Part shown: piece after piece, positions 9,449 to 18,458 of the stretch | Numbering within the stretch: the stretch's first letter is position 1 | Layout: each line of letters opens with the position of its first letter | Origin: Pseudomonas sp. 7P_10.2_Bac1 | GTDB lineage: Bacteria; Pseudomonadota; Gammaproteobacteria; Pseudomonadales; Pseudomonadaceae | Direction of reading: 5' to 3' | Length of the DNA stretch: 64,000 nt | NCBI RefSeq assembly: GCF_025465935.1 | Contig: NZ_JANLNV010000078.1 | Span: 1-64,000, forward strand | Translations under genes and position numbers: made by a program | Notes under the pieces: model-generated | Told to the model about the DNA's origin: nothing | Seen by the model: the letters and a program-made list of their open reading frames with translations, nothing else | Database searches by the model: none

Positions 9449-10765
9449 ATGCTGCGTTTCAAGTCTTTGATTCTATTGTGTGCTATCACGCAACTGGCCT
9501 TGGCCCAGCCGGTTGCTGATTTACACATTCAGGGTTCCAACACCATCGGCGCCAATCTAGGTCCCGCACTGGTGACAGCCATGCTGATTGAGCAAGGCTT
9601 TCACGATGTTCACAGCATCCCGGTGACGCCCGCAAATGAATACAGCATCGTTGCCACCAAAACCCTTGGCCAGCAGATTCGCGTTGATGTTTCTGCTCAC
9701 GGCTCGGGCACCGGCTTTACCAGCCTGAAGGCTGGACAAGCGGATCTGGTGGCCTCCTCACGGCCGATCAAAGACGCTGAACTGGTCGACCTGGAAGCCC
9801 TAGGCGATTTAAAAAGCCCTGCTGCCGAACAAGTCATCGCCATCGACGGGCTGGCGATTATCGTGCACCCGGACAACCCGCTCAATCAACTCAACACGGA
9901 ACAACTGGCCAAGGTATTCAACGGTGAAATCACGACCTGGGAAGCCTTGGGCGGCGTTGGCGGGCCGATTAACTTGTACGCCCGTGATGATCAGTCCGGC
10001 ACCTGGGACACCTTTGAAGAGTTGGTGTTGAGCCGTGCCCATCATCCGCTGAGCAGCCGGGCACACCGTTTCGAGTCCAGCGAAAAGTTGTCCGATGCTG
10101 TCAGTAAAGACCCGCACGCAATTGGCTTTATCGGTCTGCCCTACATCCTCGCCGCCAAACCTCTGGCCATTGTGGATGGCGCGTCGCAACCCATGCTGCC
10201 TCTCAATAGCCTGATAGCCAGCGAAGATTACCCACTGTCACGACGTCTGTTTTTTTACCTGCCGCCCACCAGCCAAAACCCATTGGCCAAGGCGCTGGTG
10301 ACCTTTACTCAAAGCGCCGAAGGCCAGGCCATCGTGGCACAAAACGGCTTTATCGCGCAGACCGTGCAGGCCAGCCGCGTGGAGCCGGGCGCGCACATGC
10401 CGGCGGACTATCAAGCCTTGACTCAACAGGCCCAACGATTATCGGTCAATTTTCGCTTTGAAGAAGGCAGCGCGACCCTCGACAACAAGGCCCGCCAGGA
10501 TCTGCTACGCGTGATCAACTATCTGAAGATTCACGACAAACTCAACAAGCACGTCACGTTGGTAGGCTTTGGTGATGTGAAGGACGATCCAGAGCGCGCC
10601 CAGTTGTTGTCAAAACTCAGGGCCATGACCGTGCGCCGCGAACTGGAGAAGTCAGGGGTGGTGCTGCGCGAGATTCGTGCCTATGGCGCACAAATGCCGG
10701 TGGCGGCCAACACTGAAGATGAAGGCCGCCTGAAAAACCGCCGGGTGGAAGTATGGGTGGATTAA
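9449..10765 (+). CDS. PstS-like substrate-binding protein fused to an OmpA domain
   Basis: A 438-residue exported protein. The start at 9449 is preferred over the in-frame ATG at 9425 because it has an AGGAAGG Shine-Dalgarno and opens directly with a signal peptide [20 protein letters not shown]. Residues about 25-290 form a PstS-type phosphate-binding fold ([21 protein letters not shown]-like [24 protein letters not shown]). Residues about 315-438 form an OmpA C-like peptidoglycan-binding domain ([19 protein letters not shown] ending [11 protein letters not shown]). No Pst permease or ATPase genes are nearby, so a wall-anchored sensing or scavenging role is more likely than direct transport; that is inference. 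It converges on the next gene with a 4-base overlap. Confidence 0.85.
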   Translation: MLRFKSLILLCAITQLALAQPVADLHIQGSNTIGANLGPALVTAMLIEQGFHDVHSIPVTPANEYSIVATKTLGQQIRVDVSAHGSGTGFTSLKAGQADLVASSRPIKDAELVDLEALGDLKSPAAEQVIAIDGLAIIVHPDNPLNQLNTEQLAKVFNGEITTWEALGGVGGPINLYARDDQSGTWDTFEELVLSRAHHPLSSRAHRFESSEKLSDAVSKDPHAIGFIGLPYILAAKPLAIVDGASQPMLPLNSLIASEDYPLSRRLFFYLPPTSQNPLAKALVTFTQSAEGQAIVAQNGFIAQTVQASRVEPGAHMPADYQALTQQAQRLSVNFRFEEGSATLDNKARQDLLRVINYLKIHDKLNKHVTLVGFGDVKDDPERAQLLSKLRAMTVRRELEKSGVVLREIRAYGAQMPVAANTEDEGRLKNRRVEVWVD

Positions 10766-11976
10766 GACGCTGACTTGGCGTACTTGTCCAACTCAAACTT
10801 GCCGACCGCCGCACGGTGTACCTCGTCCGGACCATCCGCCAGGCGCAGGGTGCGCTGCATAGCGTACATGTAGGCCAGCGGGAAATCCTGCGACACCCCT
10901 GCCCCGCCGTGAATCTGAATCGCCCGGTCAATCACCTTCAACGCGACGTTGGGGGCGATCACCTTGATTTGCGCAATCTCGCTTTTCGCCACCTTGTTAC
11001 CCACCGTGTCCATCATGTACGCCGCTTTCAAGGTGAGCAGGCGTGCCATGTCGATCTCCATTCGCGAGTCGGCAATTTTGTCGATATTGCCACCCAGGCG
11101 CGCCAGGGGTTTACCAAACGCGGTGCGTTGCAGTGAGCGTTGGCACATCAATTCCAGGGCGCGTTCAGCCATGCCGATGGAGCGCATGCAGTGGTGAATA
11201 CGCCCCGGTCCAAGGCGGCCCTGGGCAATTTCGAAACCCCGGCCCTCGCCCAGCAGGACGTTTTCGTAGGGCACGCGCACATTGTCGAACAGGACTTCGG
11301 CATGCCCGTGCGGCGCATCGTCGTAACCAAACACCGGCAGCGGGCGAACAATCTTCACGCCGGGTGTATCGACCGGCACCAGAATCATCGAGTGCTGTTG
11401 ATGGCGCGGATTTTCGGGGTTGCTCAAGCCCATAAAGATCATGATTTTGCAGCGCGGATCGCACGCCCCGGAGGTCCACCACTTACGCCCGTTGATCACC
11501 CATTCGTCACCGTCACGCACGGCGCGGGCATCCATGTTGGTGGCATCGGACGAGGCCACATCTGGTTCGGTCATGGCGAATGCCGAGCGGATCTCGCCGC
11601 GCAATAATGGCTCAAGCCATTGCTGTTTTTGCTGGGCATTGGCATAGCGCACCAGCACTTCCATGTTGCCGGTGTCCGGTGCAGAACAGTTGAACGGTTC
11701 AGAACCGAGCATCGAACGGCCCATGATTTCGGCCAAGGGCGCGTACTCAAGATTGCTCAGCCCGGCGCCCAGTTCAGACTCCGGCAAGAACAGGTTCCAC
11801 AACCCTTCTGCCTGAGCCTTGCGTTTGAGTTCCTCCATGATTGCCGTTGGCTGCCAGCGATCCCCTACTGCCACCTGCTGATCGAAAATCGCCTCGGCCG
11901 GATAGACATAAGCTTCCATAAACGCAGTGACGCGTTCGCGCAGCGCCTGTACTTTCGGTGAGTATGCGAAATCCAT
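10762..11976 (-). CDS. acyl-CoA dehydrogenase family protein
   Basis: A 404-residue FAD-dependent acyl-CoA dehydrogenase. It shows the three-domain ACAD order: helical N-terminus (1-130), beta domain with [16 protein letters not shown] (about 150-165) and WWTSGA, and a C-terminal helical domain ending [36 protein letters not shown]. That last stretch is typical of the ACAD11-like/FadE subgroup acting on longer or hydroxylated acyl chains. It is divergent from the LysR gene at 12134, its probable regulator, and heads an acyl-CoA-catabolic island. Substrate chain length cannot be read from sequence. Confidence 0.88.
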   Translation of the reverse strand: MDFAYSPKVQALRERVTAFMEAYVYPAEAIFDQQVAVGDRWQPTAIMEELKRKAQAEGLWNLFLPESELGAGLSNLEYAPLAEIMGRSMLGSEPFNCSAPDTGNMEVLVRYANAQQKQQWLEPLLRGEIRSAFAMTEPDVASSDATNMDARAVRDGDEWVINGRKWWTSGACDPRCKIMIFMGLSNPENPRHQQHSMILVPVDTPGVKIVRPLPVFGYDDAPHGHAEVLFDNVRVPYENVLLGEGRGFEIAQGRLGPGRIHHCMRSIGMAERALELMCQRSLQRTAFGKPLARLGGNIDKIADSRMEIDMARLLTLKAAYMMDTVGNKVAKSEIAQIKVIAPNVALKVIDRAIQIHGGAGVSQDFPLAYMYAMQRTLRLADGPDEVHRAAVGKFELDKYAKSAS

Positions 11977-12074
11977 GGGTGGCTACCTTTTACCGTGAAT
12001 GTGAGTAGGAGTTGCCGTGATGCTAGTTCAGCCTCCTTTCATTTGCGCCGTCTATTTACGACGTGTATTACCAT

Positions 12075-12091
12075 TCATAAGCAATATATGA
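12075..12091. promoter_or_regulatory. candidate LysR operator, TCATA-N7-TATGA
   Basis: A 17-bp interrupted palindrome TCATA-AGCAATA-TATGA lies in the spacer between the acyl-CoA dehydrogenase (starts 11976, minus) and the LysR gene (starts 12134, plus). Its size and spacing suit a LysR recognition half-site pair. Assignment is by position and symmetry only. Confidence 0.35.
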
Positions 12092-12133
12092 TTCTGCCAT
12101 TCGCCTTATCACCCATAACAAGAGCCCAGCGCC

Positions 12134-13099
12134 ATGAACCTGAGCAAAGTCGACCTCAATCTGTTTATCGTCTTTGACGCTATCTACACCGAAGCCAACC
12201 TGACTCGCGCCGGGCAAATCATCGGCATTACACAGCCCGCGGTGTCTAACGCGCTGGCCCGCTTGCGGGAAACCTTCAACGACCCGCTGTTCGTGCGTAC
12301 CGCCCAAGGCATGGTCCCCACCCCCATGGCGCAGAACATCATCAGCCCGGTGCGCAGCGCCCTGGCCCTACTGCGAGTGTCGGTGCAGGAAAGCCGCACC
12401 TTCAATCCGCTACAGGCGAGCAAGACGTTTCGGATCAGCATGACCGACCTCACCGAAGCGGTGATTTTGCCGCCGTTGTTTCAGCGCTTGCGCCGTCAGG
12501 CTCCGGCAGTGGTGATTGAAAGCTTTTTAGCCCATCGGCGTGAGACCACCAGCGACCTGGCCGCAGGACGCCTGGACTTTGCTGTCGATGCGCCCCTCAA
12601 TACGGATGCCCAGGTGCGCCATATCAAATTGATGGAAGACCGCTACGTGTGCGCCATGCGCCAGGGCCACCCTTTGGCAGGCAAAGCCAGTATCAGCCTC
12701 GATGAATACCTGGCGCTGACCCATATCCATATCTCGACACGCCGCAACGGCCTCGGCCAGGTGGATCTGGCGCTGGGTAAAATCGGCCAGCAACGCAAAA
12801 TCACGTTGCGCTCACAGCACTACCTGATGGCCTCGAATGTGTTGCAGCAAACAGACATGGTCATGACCGTGCCAGAGCGGTTTGCCCGTCGCCATGGCTT
12901 GCATTTTGTCGCACTGCCCATCAGCGAATTGCCCAGCGTGGAAACCCATTTGTACTGGCACGAAAGCACCGAGCAAGATCCGGCCAACCGCTGGATGCGC
13001 GAGCAGTTGATCGAGGTGTGCCAGCAGCAACTGGCTCTGGAAAAGAAAGCGGAGGCGCAGCGCTTGCTTGACGTAAACGTCAACCAGCCTTTAGCTTAA
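12134..13099 (+). CDS. LysR-family transcriptional regulator
   Basis: A 321-residue LysR regulator. The N-terminal HTH (about 6-65) reads VDLNLFIVFDAIYTEANLTRAGQIIGITQPAVSNALARLRE, a NodD/LeuO-like opening. The effector domain (about 95-300) keeps the fold, but no ligand can be named. It is divergent from the acyl-CoA dehydrogenase at 10762-11976 and sits 26 bp before liuR in the same direction. Its last codons contain a LiuR-type palindrome (13068-13083), so the gene's 3' end doubles as the liuR promoter region. Likely role is control of the divergent dehydrogenase; that is inference. Confidence 0.9.
   Translation: MNLSKVDLNLFIVFDAIYTEANLTRAGQIIGITQPAVSNALARLRETFNDPLFVRTAQGMVPTPMAQNIISPVRSALALLRVSVQESRTFNPLQASKTFRISMTDLTEAVILPPLFQRLRRQAPAVVIESFLAHRRETTSDLAAGRLDFAVDAPLNTDAQVRHIKLMEDRYVCAMRQGHPLAGKASISLDEYLALTHIHISTRRNGLGQVDLALGKIGQQRKITLRSQHYLMASNVLQQTDMVMTVPERFARRHGLHFVALPISELPSVETHLYWHESTEQDPANRWMREQLIEVCQQQLALEKKAEAQRLLDVNVNQPLA
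13068..13083. promoter_or_regulatory. LiuR-type operator inside the LysR 3' end
   Basis: The 16-mer TTGACGTAAACGTCAA is symmetric except for the two central bases. It matches the pair of palindromes at 17043-17058 and 17085-17100. It lies 43 bp before the liuR start and within the last codons of the upstream LysR gene, as expected for autoregulation of liuR-mvaB. Confidence 0.7.
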
Positions 13100-13125
13100 C
13101 GCCATGATCCTTTCCGAGCCCGCCC

Positions 13126-13524
13126 ATGAGCAGCCAGACGTACAGCATTTCCGACCTAGCCCGCGAACTTGATATCACCACCCGTGCCATTCGTTTTTAT
13201 GAAGAACAGGGCATGCTCGCCCCCGGACGCCGGGGCCAGGAGCGCGTGTATTCGGCGCGAGACAAAGTCAGCCTGAAGCTGATTCTGCGTGGCAAACGCA
13301 TTGGTTTTTCACTGGCCGAATGCCGTGAGCTGATTGAGTTGTACGACCCAAGTAGCGGCAATCAGAAACAGTTGAACAGCATGCTGGCCAAAATTGCCGA
13401 GCGCCGTGAGCAACTCGAGCAACAGTTGCTGGATATCCAGCAGATGCAACTTGAACTGGATACCGCCGAAGAGCGCTGCATTCAAGCACTTGAACACACC
13501 ATAAAAAGCCAGACGGCCTCCTAA
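13126..13524 (+). CDS. liuR: LiuR, MerR-family regulator of leucine/isovalerate catabolism
   Basis: A 132-residue MerR-family regulator. The winged HTH spans residues about 4-72 (YSISDLARELDITTRAIRFYEEQGML, then a wing with RRGQERVYSARDK). A long helix with heptad character (about 85-125) forms the dimerising coiled coil. No metal-binding cysteine cluster is present, which fits the LiuR group that senses an acyl-CoA-type intermediate. Three identical-type palindromes in the island (13068, 17043, 17085) are its probable sites. It is followed after 25 bp by mvaB. The name rests on family, context and operators, not on experiment. Confidence 0.85.
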   Translation: MSSQTYSISDLARELDITTRAIRFYEEQGMLAPGRRGQERVYSARDKVSLKLILRGKRIGFSLAECRELIELYDPSSGNQKQLNSMLAKIAERREQLEQQLLDIQQMQLELDTAEERCIQALEHTIKSQTAS

Positions 13525-13549
13525 ACAAAATAACCCTGGTGAACCCCCC

Positions 13550-14446
13550 ATGACATTTCCCACCCATGTACGGCTGATTGAAGTCGGCCCGCGCGACGGT
13601 CTGCAAAATGAAGCCCAACCCATCAGCGTGGCCGACAAGGTGCAGTTGGTTAACGCCCTGACTGACGCCGGGCTGGGCTATATAGAAGTCGGCAGTTTCG
13701 TGTCGCCTAAATGGGTGCCGCAAATGGCCGGCTCGGCCGAGGTCTTCGCGCAGATCCGGCAAAAACCAGGCGTGGTCTATGGGGCGCTGGCGCCGAACAT
13801 GCGCGGTTTTGAAGACGCTGTCGCCGCCGGAGTCAAAGAAGTGGCGGTATTTGCGGCGGCGTCCGAAGCCTTTTCGCAGCGCAATATCAACTGCTCGATC
13901 AGTGAAAGCCTGGAGCGTTTCACACCCATCATGGAGGCCGCCCGGCAGCACGGCATCAGCGTGCGGGGTTACGTGTCTTGCGTGCTGGGTTGCCCCTATG
14001 AGGGCGAGGTCTCGGCACTGCAAGTCGCCTGCGTGGCCAAAGAACTGTATGCCATGGGCTGTTACGAAGTGTCACTGGGCGACACCATTGGGACCGGCAC
14101 CCCGAGCGCGACCCGCACCCTGTTCGAAGCCGTCGGCGCTGTGGTCCCGCGCGAAAAACTTGCCGGGCATTTCCATGACACCTATGGCCAGGCCCTGGTC
14201 AACATCTACGCCAGCTTGCTGGAAGGCATCAGCGTGTTCGACAGTTCGATAGCAGGCTTGGGTGGCTGCCCATATGCCAAGGGCGCCAGCGGTAACGTGG
14301 CCACCGAAGACGTGCTGTACATGCTCAACGGCATGGGGATAGAGACCGGCATCGACATGGACAAGCTGTTACTGGCAGGTCAGCACATCTGCGCTGTACT
14401 GGGACGTGTTACCGGGTCACGGGTTGCAAAGGCGCGACAGTGCTAA
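13550..14446 (+). CDS. mvaB: hydroxymethylglutaryl-CoA lyase
   Basis: A 298-residue HMG-CoA lyase (also called LiuE or HmgL), splitting 3-hydroxy-3-methylglutaryl-CoA to acetyl-CoA and acetoacetate in the last step of leucine breakdown. It has the TIM-barrel opening VRLIEVGPRDGLQNE, the metal-binding HFHDTYGQALVN (about 204-215) and the lyase signature GLGGCPYAKGASGNVATED with its catalytic Cys (about 240). Length is typical (about 300). It is cotranscribed with liuR, so LiuR probably controls it. A terminator at 14497-14527 ends the unit just before the crcY promoter. Confidence 0.93.
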   Translation: MTFPTHVRLIEVGPRDGLQNEAQPISVADKVQLVNALTDAGLGYIEVGSFVSPKWVPQMAGSAEVFAQIRQKPGVVYGALAPNMRGFEDAVAAGVKEVAVFAAASEAFSQRNINCSISESLERFTPIMEAARQHGISVRGYVSCVLGCPYEGEVSALQVACVAKELYAMGCYEVSLGDTIGTGTPSATRTLFEAVGAVVPREKLAGHFHDTYGQALVNIYASLLEGISVFDSSIAGLGGCPYAKGASGNVATEDVLYMLNGMGIETGIDMDKLLLAGQHICAVLGRVTGSRVAKARQC

Positions 14447-14458
14447 AAGTGTGGCTGA

Positions 14459-14490
14459 GTGTTACCTCACCTCAGCCAAACGAGTAACAC
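14459..14490. promoter_or_regulatory. GTGTTAC-N18-GTAACAC dyad, candidate CbrB activator site
   Basis: A perfect 7-bp inverted repeat, GTGTTAC and GTAACAC separated by 18 bases, lies about 110 bp upstream of the predicted crcY start. The distance suits an enhancer-type activator of a sigma-54 promoter. CbrB is the known activator of Crc-sequestering RNAs in Pseudomonas and I recall a TGTTAC/GTAACA type motif for it, but its usual spacing should be checked. Confidence 0.4.
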
Positions 14491-14496
14491 GGAAAC

Positions 14497-14527
14497 AAAC
14501 CGGCCCTGCTCCAGGCCGGTTTTTTAT
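14497..14527 (+). terminator. terminator of liuR-mvaB
   Basis: The stem AAACCGGCC / GGCCGGTTT has an 8-base loop and is followed by TTTATT. It lies 50 bp after the mvaB stop and ends before the sigma-54 promoter of crcY. Confidence 0.85.
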
Positions 14528-14570
14528 TAGCTTATTTTTTAAATCATTGATTTATAAGGTTTTTTAAAAG

Positions 14571-14588
14571 TTGGCACGGCTCCTGCTA
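14571..14588 (+). promoter_or_regulatory. sigma-54 promoter of crcY
   Basis: TTGGCACGGCTCCTGCTA matches the RpoN consensus: GG at 14573-14574 and GC at 14585-14586, with exactly 10 bases between, TGGCAC at -24 and TGCT at -12. The predicted transcript start is 14597-14599. The CbrAB/RpoN control known for CrcZ, CrcY and CrcX agrees. Confidence 0.88.
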
Positions 14589-14597
14589 TCTCTATGG

Positions 14598-14981
14598 CAT
14601 AACAAGAATAAAAATCGCAGCAACATAATAAAAACAATACGAAACGACTCTGACATAACAAAAACAACACGGCAGAGACGCAGCTAACAGATTTTTTTGG
14701 AGAAGGTTTACTTTTCCGGGGAGCTAAAGAGCCACCTCGCAACCGGACAGAGAACAATAAAACTACCTTCAGGTAGCACCCGTTCAGGTTGGATCACCGG
14801 TTTGATAGCCAGTGATAAAAGTGGATCAGCGCTCAAAAAAATACGTTTGCTCTTGATCCCGGATGGGGATCGCCAAAAACGCAGCAGAGGGTGAGTTCCA
14901 AAAACAACAATAGACCACCCTTCAATAATAAGAAAAGAGCACGCAACGACACGTTAAAGGGGAGCCTCGGCTCCCCTTTTT
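14598..14981 (+). ncRNA. crcY: CrcY-type sRNA (Hfq/Crc-sequestering)
   Basis: A transcript of about 384 nt from a sigma-54 promoter to a strong terminator. It contains at least six A-rich CA motifs of the AANAAYAA type that bind Hfq with Crc: near 14601-14616, 14622-14638, 14655-14669, 14751-14763, 14898-14912 and 14923-14938. Such RNAs titrate Hfq/Crc and relieve catabolite repression of amino-acid and other secondary-substrate genes. Location right after mvaB is the position I recall for crcY in P. putida, hence CrcY rather than CrcZ (cbrB-pcnB) or CrcX. No credible reading frame lies inside. The CrcX/CrcY naming is less certain than the family. Confidence 0.87.
14956..14981 (+). terminator. 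terminator of crcY
   Basis: The stem AAAGGGGAGCC / GGCTCCCCTTT has a two-base centre and runs into TTTTT. It is a strong rho-independent terminator and marks the sRNA 3' end. Confidence 0.9.
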
Positions 14982-14989
14982 GCTTTCCG

Positions 14990-15268
14990 GGGGTTGGTAG
15001 ACCACGCTGGCCGAACGCAGGTTATGTGCATGCAAAGGGTGGCCCGGCAGGACGCCGGGTTAGCCACTTTGCGCTTTTCAAAGTGGCACGCCGTAAGGAC
15101 AGAACCCTAAGTGGCCGTTGCCGCAGCAATGGATATGTACATAAAAGCCAAAGCCCCCTAGCCCTCTCCCGAAGGAGAGGGAACCGATTGGGGGATGCTG
15201 AAGATACTCGGTGGCCTATTGGCTGCGCGACAGCGCGGCGTCGGAGACCGGGCGGTGCCCTACAAGCC
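14990..15268. repeat. dispersed-repeat spacer after crcY
   Basis: About 280 bp with no supportable gene. It holds a GGCCCGGCAGGACGCCGGGT hairpin (about 15042-15061), a second imperfect stem around CCACTTTGCGCTTTTCAAAGTGG (positions about 15063-15088), and CCCTCTCC-CGAA-GGAGAGGG at 15162-15181, which recurs at 2167-2186. Short arginine-rich frames across it look like repeat translation, not genes. Confidence 0.55.
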
Positions 15269-16951
15269 CTACACCTCCCTGATCTCCAGAATGCTGATTT
15301 CGCGCATTTTGAATTTCTGGATCTTGCCGGTCACGGTCATCGGGAAGGCATCCACAAACTTGAAGTGACGCGGCGTCTTGAAATGAGCGATGCGTGACTT
15401 GCACCAGGTTTGCATCTCAAGTTCGTTGGCAGTATGCCCCGGATGGAATTTGATCCAGGCCACAATCTCTTCGCCGTACTTCTCATCGGGTATACCGATG
15501 ACCTGCACATCCGCCACTGCTGGATGTGTGAAAAAGAACTCCTCCAGCTCTCGTGGGTAAATATTCTCACCGCCGCGAATGATCATGTCCTTGTTACGCC
15601 CAACAATGCGCACATAACCCTGTTCATTCATCTCGGCCAAATCGCCGGTGTGCATCCAGCCCTCATTGTCGATGGCTTCAAGGGTCGCCTGCGGGTTGTC
15701 CCAGTAACCCAGCATCACGCTGTAGCCGCGGGTACACAGCTCACCCACTTCTCCACGGGCAACGATATTGCCTTGCGCGTCGATCAGCTTGTTCTCCAGA
15801 TGTGGTTGCGTGCGCCCTACCGTCGTCACGCGCAGTTCCAGTTCATCATCAGGACCGGTCTGCATGGACACCGGGCTGGTTTCTGTCATGCCGTAAGCGA
15901 TCTGTACCTCGCCCATATGCATTTCGCTGATCACGCGGCGCATCACTTCGATCGGGCACGTCGCTCCGGCCATGATCCCTGTGCGCAAGCTCGACAAATC
16001 AAACCCGGCCCGTTGCGGATGGTCGAGCATGGCAATAAACATGGTCGGCACCCCGTAGAGCGCCGTCGCACGCTCTTCGGCAATGGCTTGCAGGGTCAGC
16101 GTCGGGTCAAAAGCGTCACCCGGATAAATCATGGTGGTGCCGTGGGTCACACACCCCAGGTTGCCCATCACCATGCCAAAGCAGTGGTACAGCGGCACCG
16201 GAATCACCAGCCGGTCTGCGTGCGTCAGCCCCAGGCTTTCGCCGACCATGTAACCGTTATTGAGAATGTTGCGGTGGCTGAGGGTCGCCCCCTTGGGGAA
16301 ACCGGTGGTTCCGGAGGTGTACTGAATGTTCACCGGCTGGTCAGCGTTAAGGCTGGCCTGACGCTCGTAGAGATCTTGAAGCTCAACGCCATACCCCAAG
16401 GTCGCCAGTTGTGGCCAGGGCAAGAAACCTGCAGGCGGCTGCGCGGCGAGGCTGATCACCCCGCGCAGATGCTCGAAACGCGCACTGTTGAGTTGCCCGA
16501 CTGCCTGCTCACCCAGCTCTGGAAGCAACTCCTGGAGCATGGCGTGATAGTTCGAGGTTTTGAAGGTACTCGCACTGACCAGCCATTGGCAGGCCGATTG
16601 TTTCAGCACGTACTCCAGCTCTGACAAGCGATAGGCCGGGTTGATATTGACCAGGACTACGCCAATTTTCGCGCTGGCAAATTGGCAGATAAACCACTCA
16701 ACACAATTGGGCGACCACACGCCCAGGCGATCCCCCGTCTGCATGCCCAGCGCCAGCATCGCCCTGGCATGCAACTCAACCGCCTGAGCCAATTGCGCCC
16801 AGTTGTAACGCTGTTGTTGATGACGGACTACCAACGCCTCGCCTTCAGGATAACGACCAGCGGTTTGATCGAATGCCTGACCGATGGTCATCGCCAGCAA
16901 CGGCATGTCCAGCGCGCCCTGGCTGTAACTGGGGACGGATTGCGGCTTCAT
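15269..16951 (-). CDS. AMP-binding acyl-CoA synthetase
   Basis: A 560-residue ANL-family ligase activating a carboxylic acid to its CoA thioester. Motifs: [17 protein letters not shown]-loop (about 198-213), [30 protein letters not shown] hinge region, [15 protein letters not shown], and the C-terminal catalytic Lys in VTGKIQKF. The start at 16951 has a GAGGAG Shine-Dalgarno; an upstream in-frame ATG adds 19 residues without one. It is divergent from liuA across a spacer with two LiuR-type palindromes, so it probably activates isovalerate or a related branched acid for this pathway. Exact substrate is inference. Confidence 0.9.
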   Translation of the reverse strand: MKPQSVPSYSQGALDMPLLAMTIGQAFDQTAGRYPEGEALVVRHQQQRYNWAQLAQAVELHARAMLALGMQTGDRLGVWSPNCVEWFICQFASAKIGVVLVNINPAYRLSELEYVLKQSACQWLVSASTFKTSNYHAMLQELLPELGEQAVGQLNSARFEHLRGVISLAAQPPAGFLPWPQLATLGYGVELQDLYERQASLNADQPVNIQYTSGTTGFPKGATLSHRNILNNGYMVGESLGLTHADRLVIPVPLYHCFGMVMGNLGCVTHGTTMIYPGDAFDPTLTLQAIAEERATALYGVPTMFIAMLDHPQRAGFDLSSLRTGIMAGATCPIEVMRRVISEMHMGEVQIAYGMTETSPVSMQTGPDDELELRVTTVGRTQPHLENKLIDAQGNIVARGEVGELCTRGYSVMLGYWDNPQATLEAIDNEGWMHTGDLAEMNEQGYVRIVGRNKDMIIRGGENIYPRELEEFFFTHPAVADVQVIGIPDEKYGEEIVAWIKFHPGHTANELEMQTWCKSRIAHFKTPRHFKFVDAFPMTVTGKIQKFKMREISILEIREV

Positions 16952-17042
16952 GACAACTCCTCTTGTGATTGTTTTGGGAGCGGGAGTAATGCGCACACCC
17001 ACGCACACTCACTTTGCAGAATAGCAATTACTCTGAACCAAG

Positions 17043-17058
17043 TTGACGTTAACGTAAA
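17043..17058. promoter_or_regulatory. LiuR-type operator 1
   Basis: TTGACGTTAACGTAAA is a near-perfect palindrome in the 215-bp spacer between the acyl-CoA synthetase and liuA. It lies 42 bp centre-to-centre from an identical-type site at 17085, about four helical turns. Confidence 0.75.
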
Positions 17059-17084
17059 GGTCATTGACAGCTTTCATTGCCAAG

Positions 17085-17100
17085 TTTACGTTAACGTAAA
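17085..17100. promoter_or_regulatory. LiuR-type operator 2
   Basis: TTTACGTTAACGTAAA is a perfect 16-bp palindrome, 67 bp before the liuA start. With the copy at 17043 it forms a pair that could serve both divergent promoters. A TTGACA hexamer at 17064-17069 lies between the two sites. Confidence 0.78.
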
Positions 17101-17166
17101 GCTTACCCATGGCGATGCAGTTAACCCCTCATAGCCTCCTATAAGAACAACGATCAAGGTGCCCCC

Positions 17167-18330
17167 ATGAGCTACCCGACTTTGAACTTCGCCCTGGGCG
17201 AAACCATCGACATGCTGCGCGACCAGGTGCAGTCCTTTGTAGCCCACGAACTGACACCACGCGCGGCGCAAATCGACAAAGACAACCTGTTCCCGGCTGA
17301 CATGTGGCGCAAATTCGGTGACATGGGCCTGCTTGGGATCACCGTGCCGGAAGAGTACGGCGGTGCCGGCCTGAGCTATCTGGCCCACGTGGTCGCCATG
17401 GAAGAAATCAGCCGTGGCTCGGCCTCGGTCGCCCTTTCGTACGGTGCGCATTCCAACCTGTGCGTCAACCAAATCAACCGCAATGGCAATCACGCGCAAA
17501 AACTCAAATACCTGCCCAAGCTGATCAGCGGCGAACATATTGGCGCGCTGGCCATGAGCGAGCCGAATGCCGGTTCGGACGTGGTCTCGATGAAGTTGCG
17601 CGCCGACAAGCGCGGCGATCATTTTGTCCTCAACGGCAGCAAAACCTGGATCACCAACGGCCCGGACGCCAACACGTATGTGATCTACGCCAAGACCGAT
17701 GTGGAAAAAGGCCCACACGGCATCAGCGCCTTTATTGTCGAGCGCGACTGGAAAGGCTTCAGCCGCAGCACCCATTTCGACAAGCTCGGTATGCGCGGCT
17801 CGAATACCTGCGAACTGTTTTTCGACGACGTTGAAGTCCCGGAAGAGAACCTGCTGGGCACCCTCAACGCGGGCGTAAAAGTCCTGATGAGCGGCCTCGA
17901 TTACGAGCGCGTCGTGCTGTCGGGCGGCCCGACAGGGATCATGCAGGCATGCATGGACCTGGTAGTGCCTTACATCCATGACCGCAAACAGTTTGGCCAG
18001 AGCATCGGTGAGTTCCAACTGATCCAGGGCAAAGTGGCGGACATGTACACCCAGCTCAACGCCAGCAGGGCTTACCTGTACGCGGTCGCTGCCGCCTGCG
18101 AGCGCGGCGAAACCACGCGCAAGGACGCCGCCGGGGTCATTCTGTACAGCGCTGAACGCGCCACACAAATGGCCCTCGACGCGATCCAGATTCTAGGGGG
18201 CAATGGCTACATCAATGAGTTCCCCGCGGGACGCCTGCTACGTGACGCCAAGCTGTATGAAATCGGTGCGGGCACCAGCGAAATCCGCCGCATGTTGATT
18301 GGTCGCGAACTGTTTAACGAAACGAAATGA
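17167..18330 (+). CDS. liuA: isovaleryl-CoA dehydrogenase
   Basis: A 387-residue FAD-dependent dehydrogenase converting isovaleryl-CoA to 3-methylcrotonyl-CoA. The catalytic Glu is Glu247 in [16 protein letters not shown], the position diagnostic of isovaleryl-CoA dehydrogenases (most ACADs carry it near the C-terminus). Other motifs are [22 protein letters not shown] and [32 protein letters not shown]. An AAGGTG Shine-Dalgarno precedes the ATG. It is the first gene of liuABCD, controlled from two LiuR-type palindromes. Confidence 0.95.
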   Translation: MSYPTLNFALGETIDMLRDQVQSFVAHELTPRAAQIDKDNLFPADMWRKFGDMGLLGITVPEEYGGAGLSYLAHVVAMEEISRGSASVALSYGAHSNLCVNQINRNGNHAQKLKYLPKLISGEHIGALAMSEPNAGSDVVSMKLRADKRGDHFVLNGSKTWITNGPDANTYVIYAKTDVEKGPHGISAFIVERDWKGFSRSTHFDKLGMRGSNTCELFFDDVEVPEENLLGTLNAGVKVLMSGLDYERVVLSGGPTGIMQACMDLVVPYIHDRKQFGQSIGEFQLIQGKVADMYTQLNASRAYLYAVAAACERGETTRKDAAGVILYSAERATQMALDAIQILGGNGYINEFPAGRLLRDAKLYEIGAGTSEIRRMLIGRELFNETK

Positions 18331-18458
18331 ATTTCGTCAGCGGTCAGCAGCAAGCTGCTAGCTGTCAGTAAGAGCAAGAGCTAGCTGCTCGTTGTTCTCC
18401 ACTCGCTGCTTGCATCTTGCGGCTTGCCGCTCGTCAACCAAACTTTTCGGAGCAGCTC
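18331..18458. repeat. GC-TGC-rich spacer between liuA and liuB
   Basis: A 128-bp spacer built of overlapping GCAGC/GCTGC and AGCTAGCTGC motifs, able to form several competing stems. It resembles the tandem AGCTGCAAGC-type fillers common between Pseudomonas genes. It may set stability between liuA and liuBCD. No gene is seen. Confidence 0.4.

Noticed and set aside
14539..14894. short frames inside the crcY region
   Set aside because: They overlap the sigma-54 promoter and CA motifs and lack Shine-Dalgarno sequences; the region is better explained as an sRNA.
14891..15397. 168-codon frame after crcY
   Set aside because: Crosses the crcY terminator and dispersed repeats and overlaps the acyl-CoA synthetase; basic repeat translation.
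18331..18458. CRISPR-like short repeats between liuA and liuB
   Set aside because: The repeats are irregular, overlapping and without unique spacers; no cas genes are in the window.
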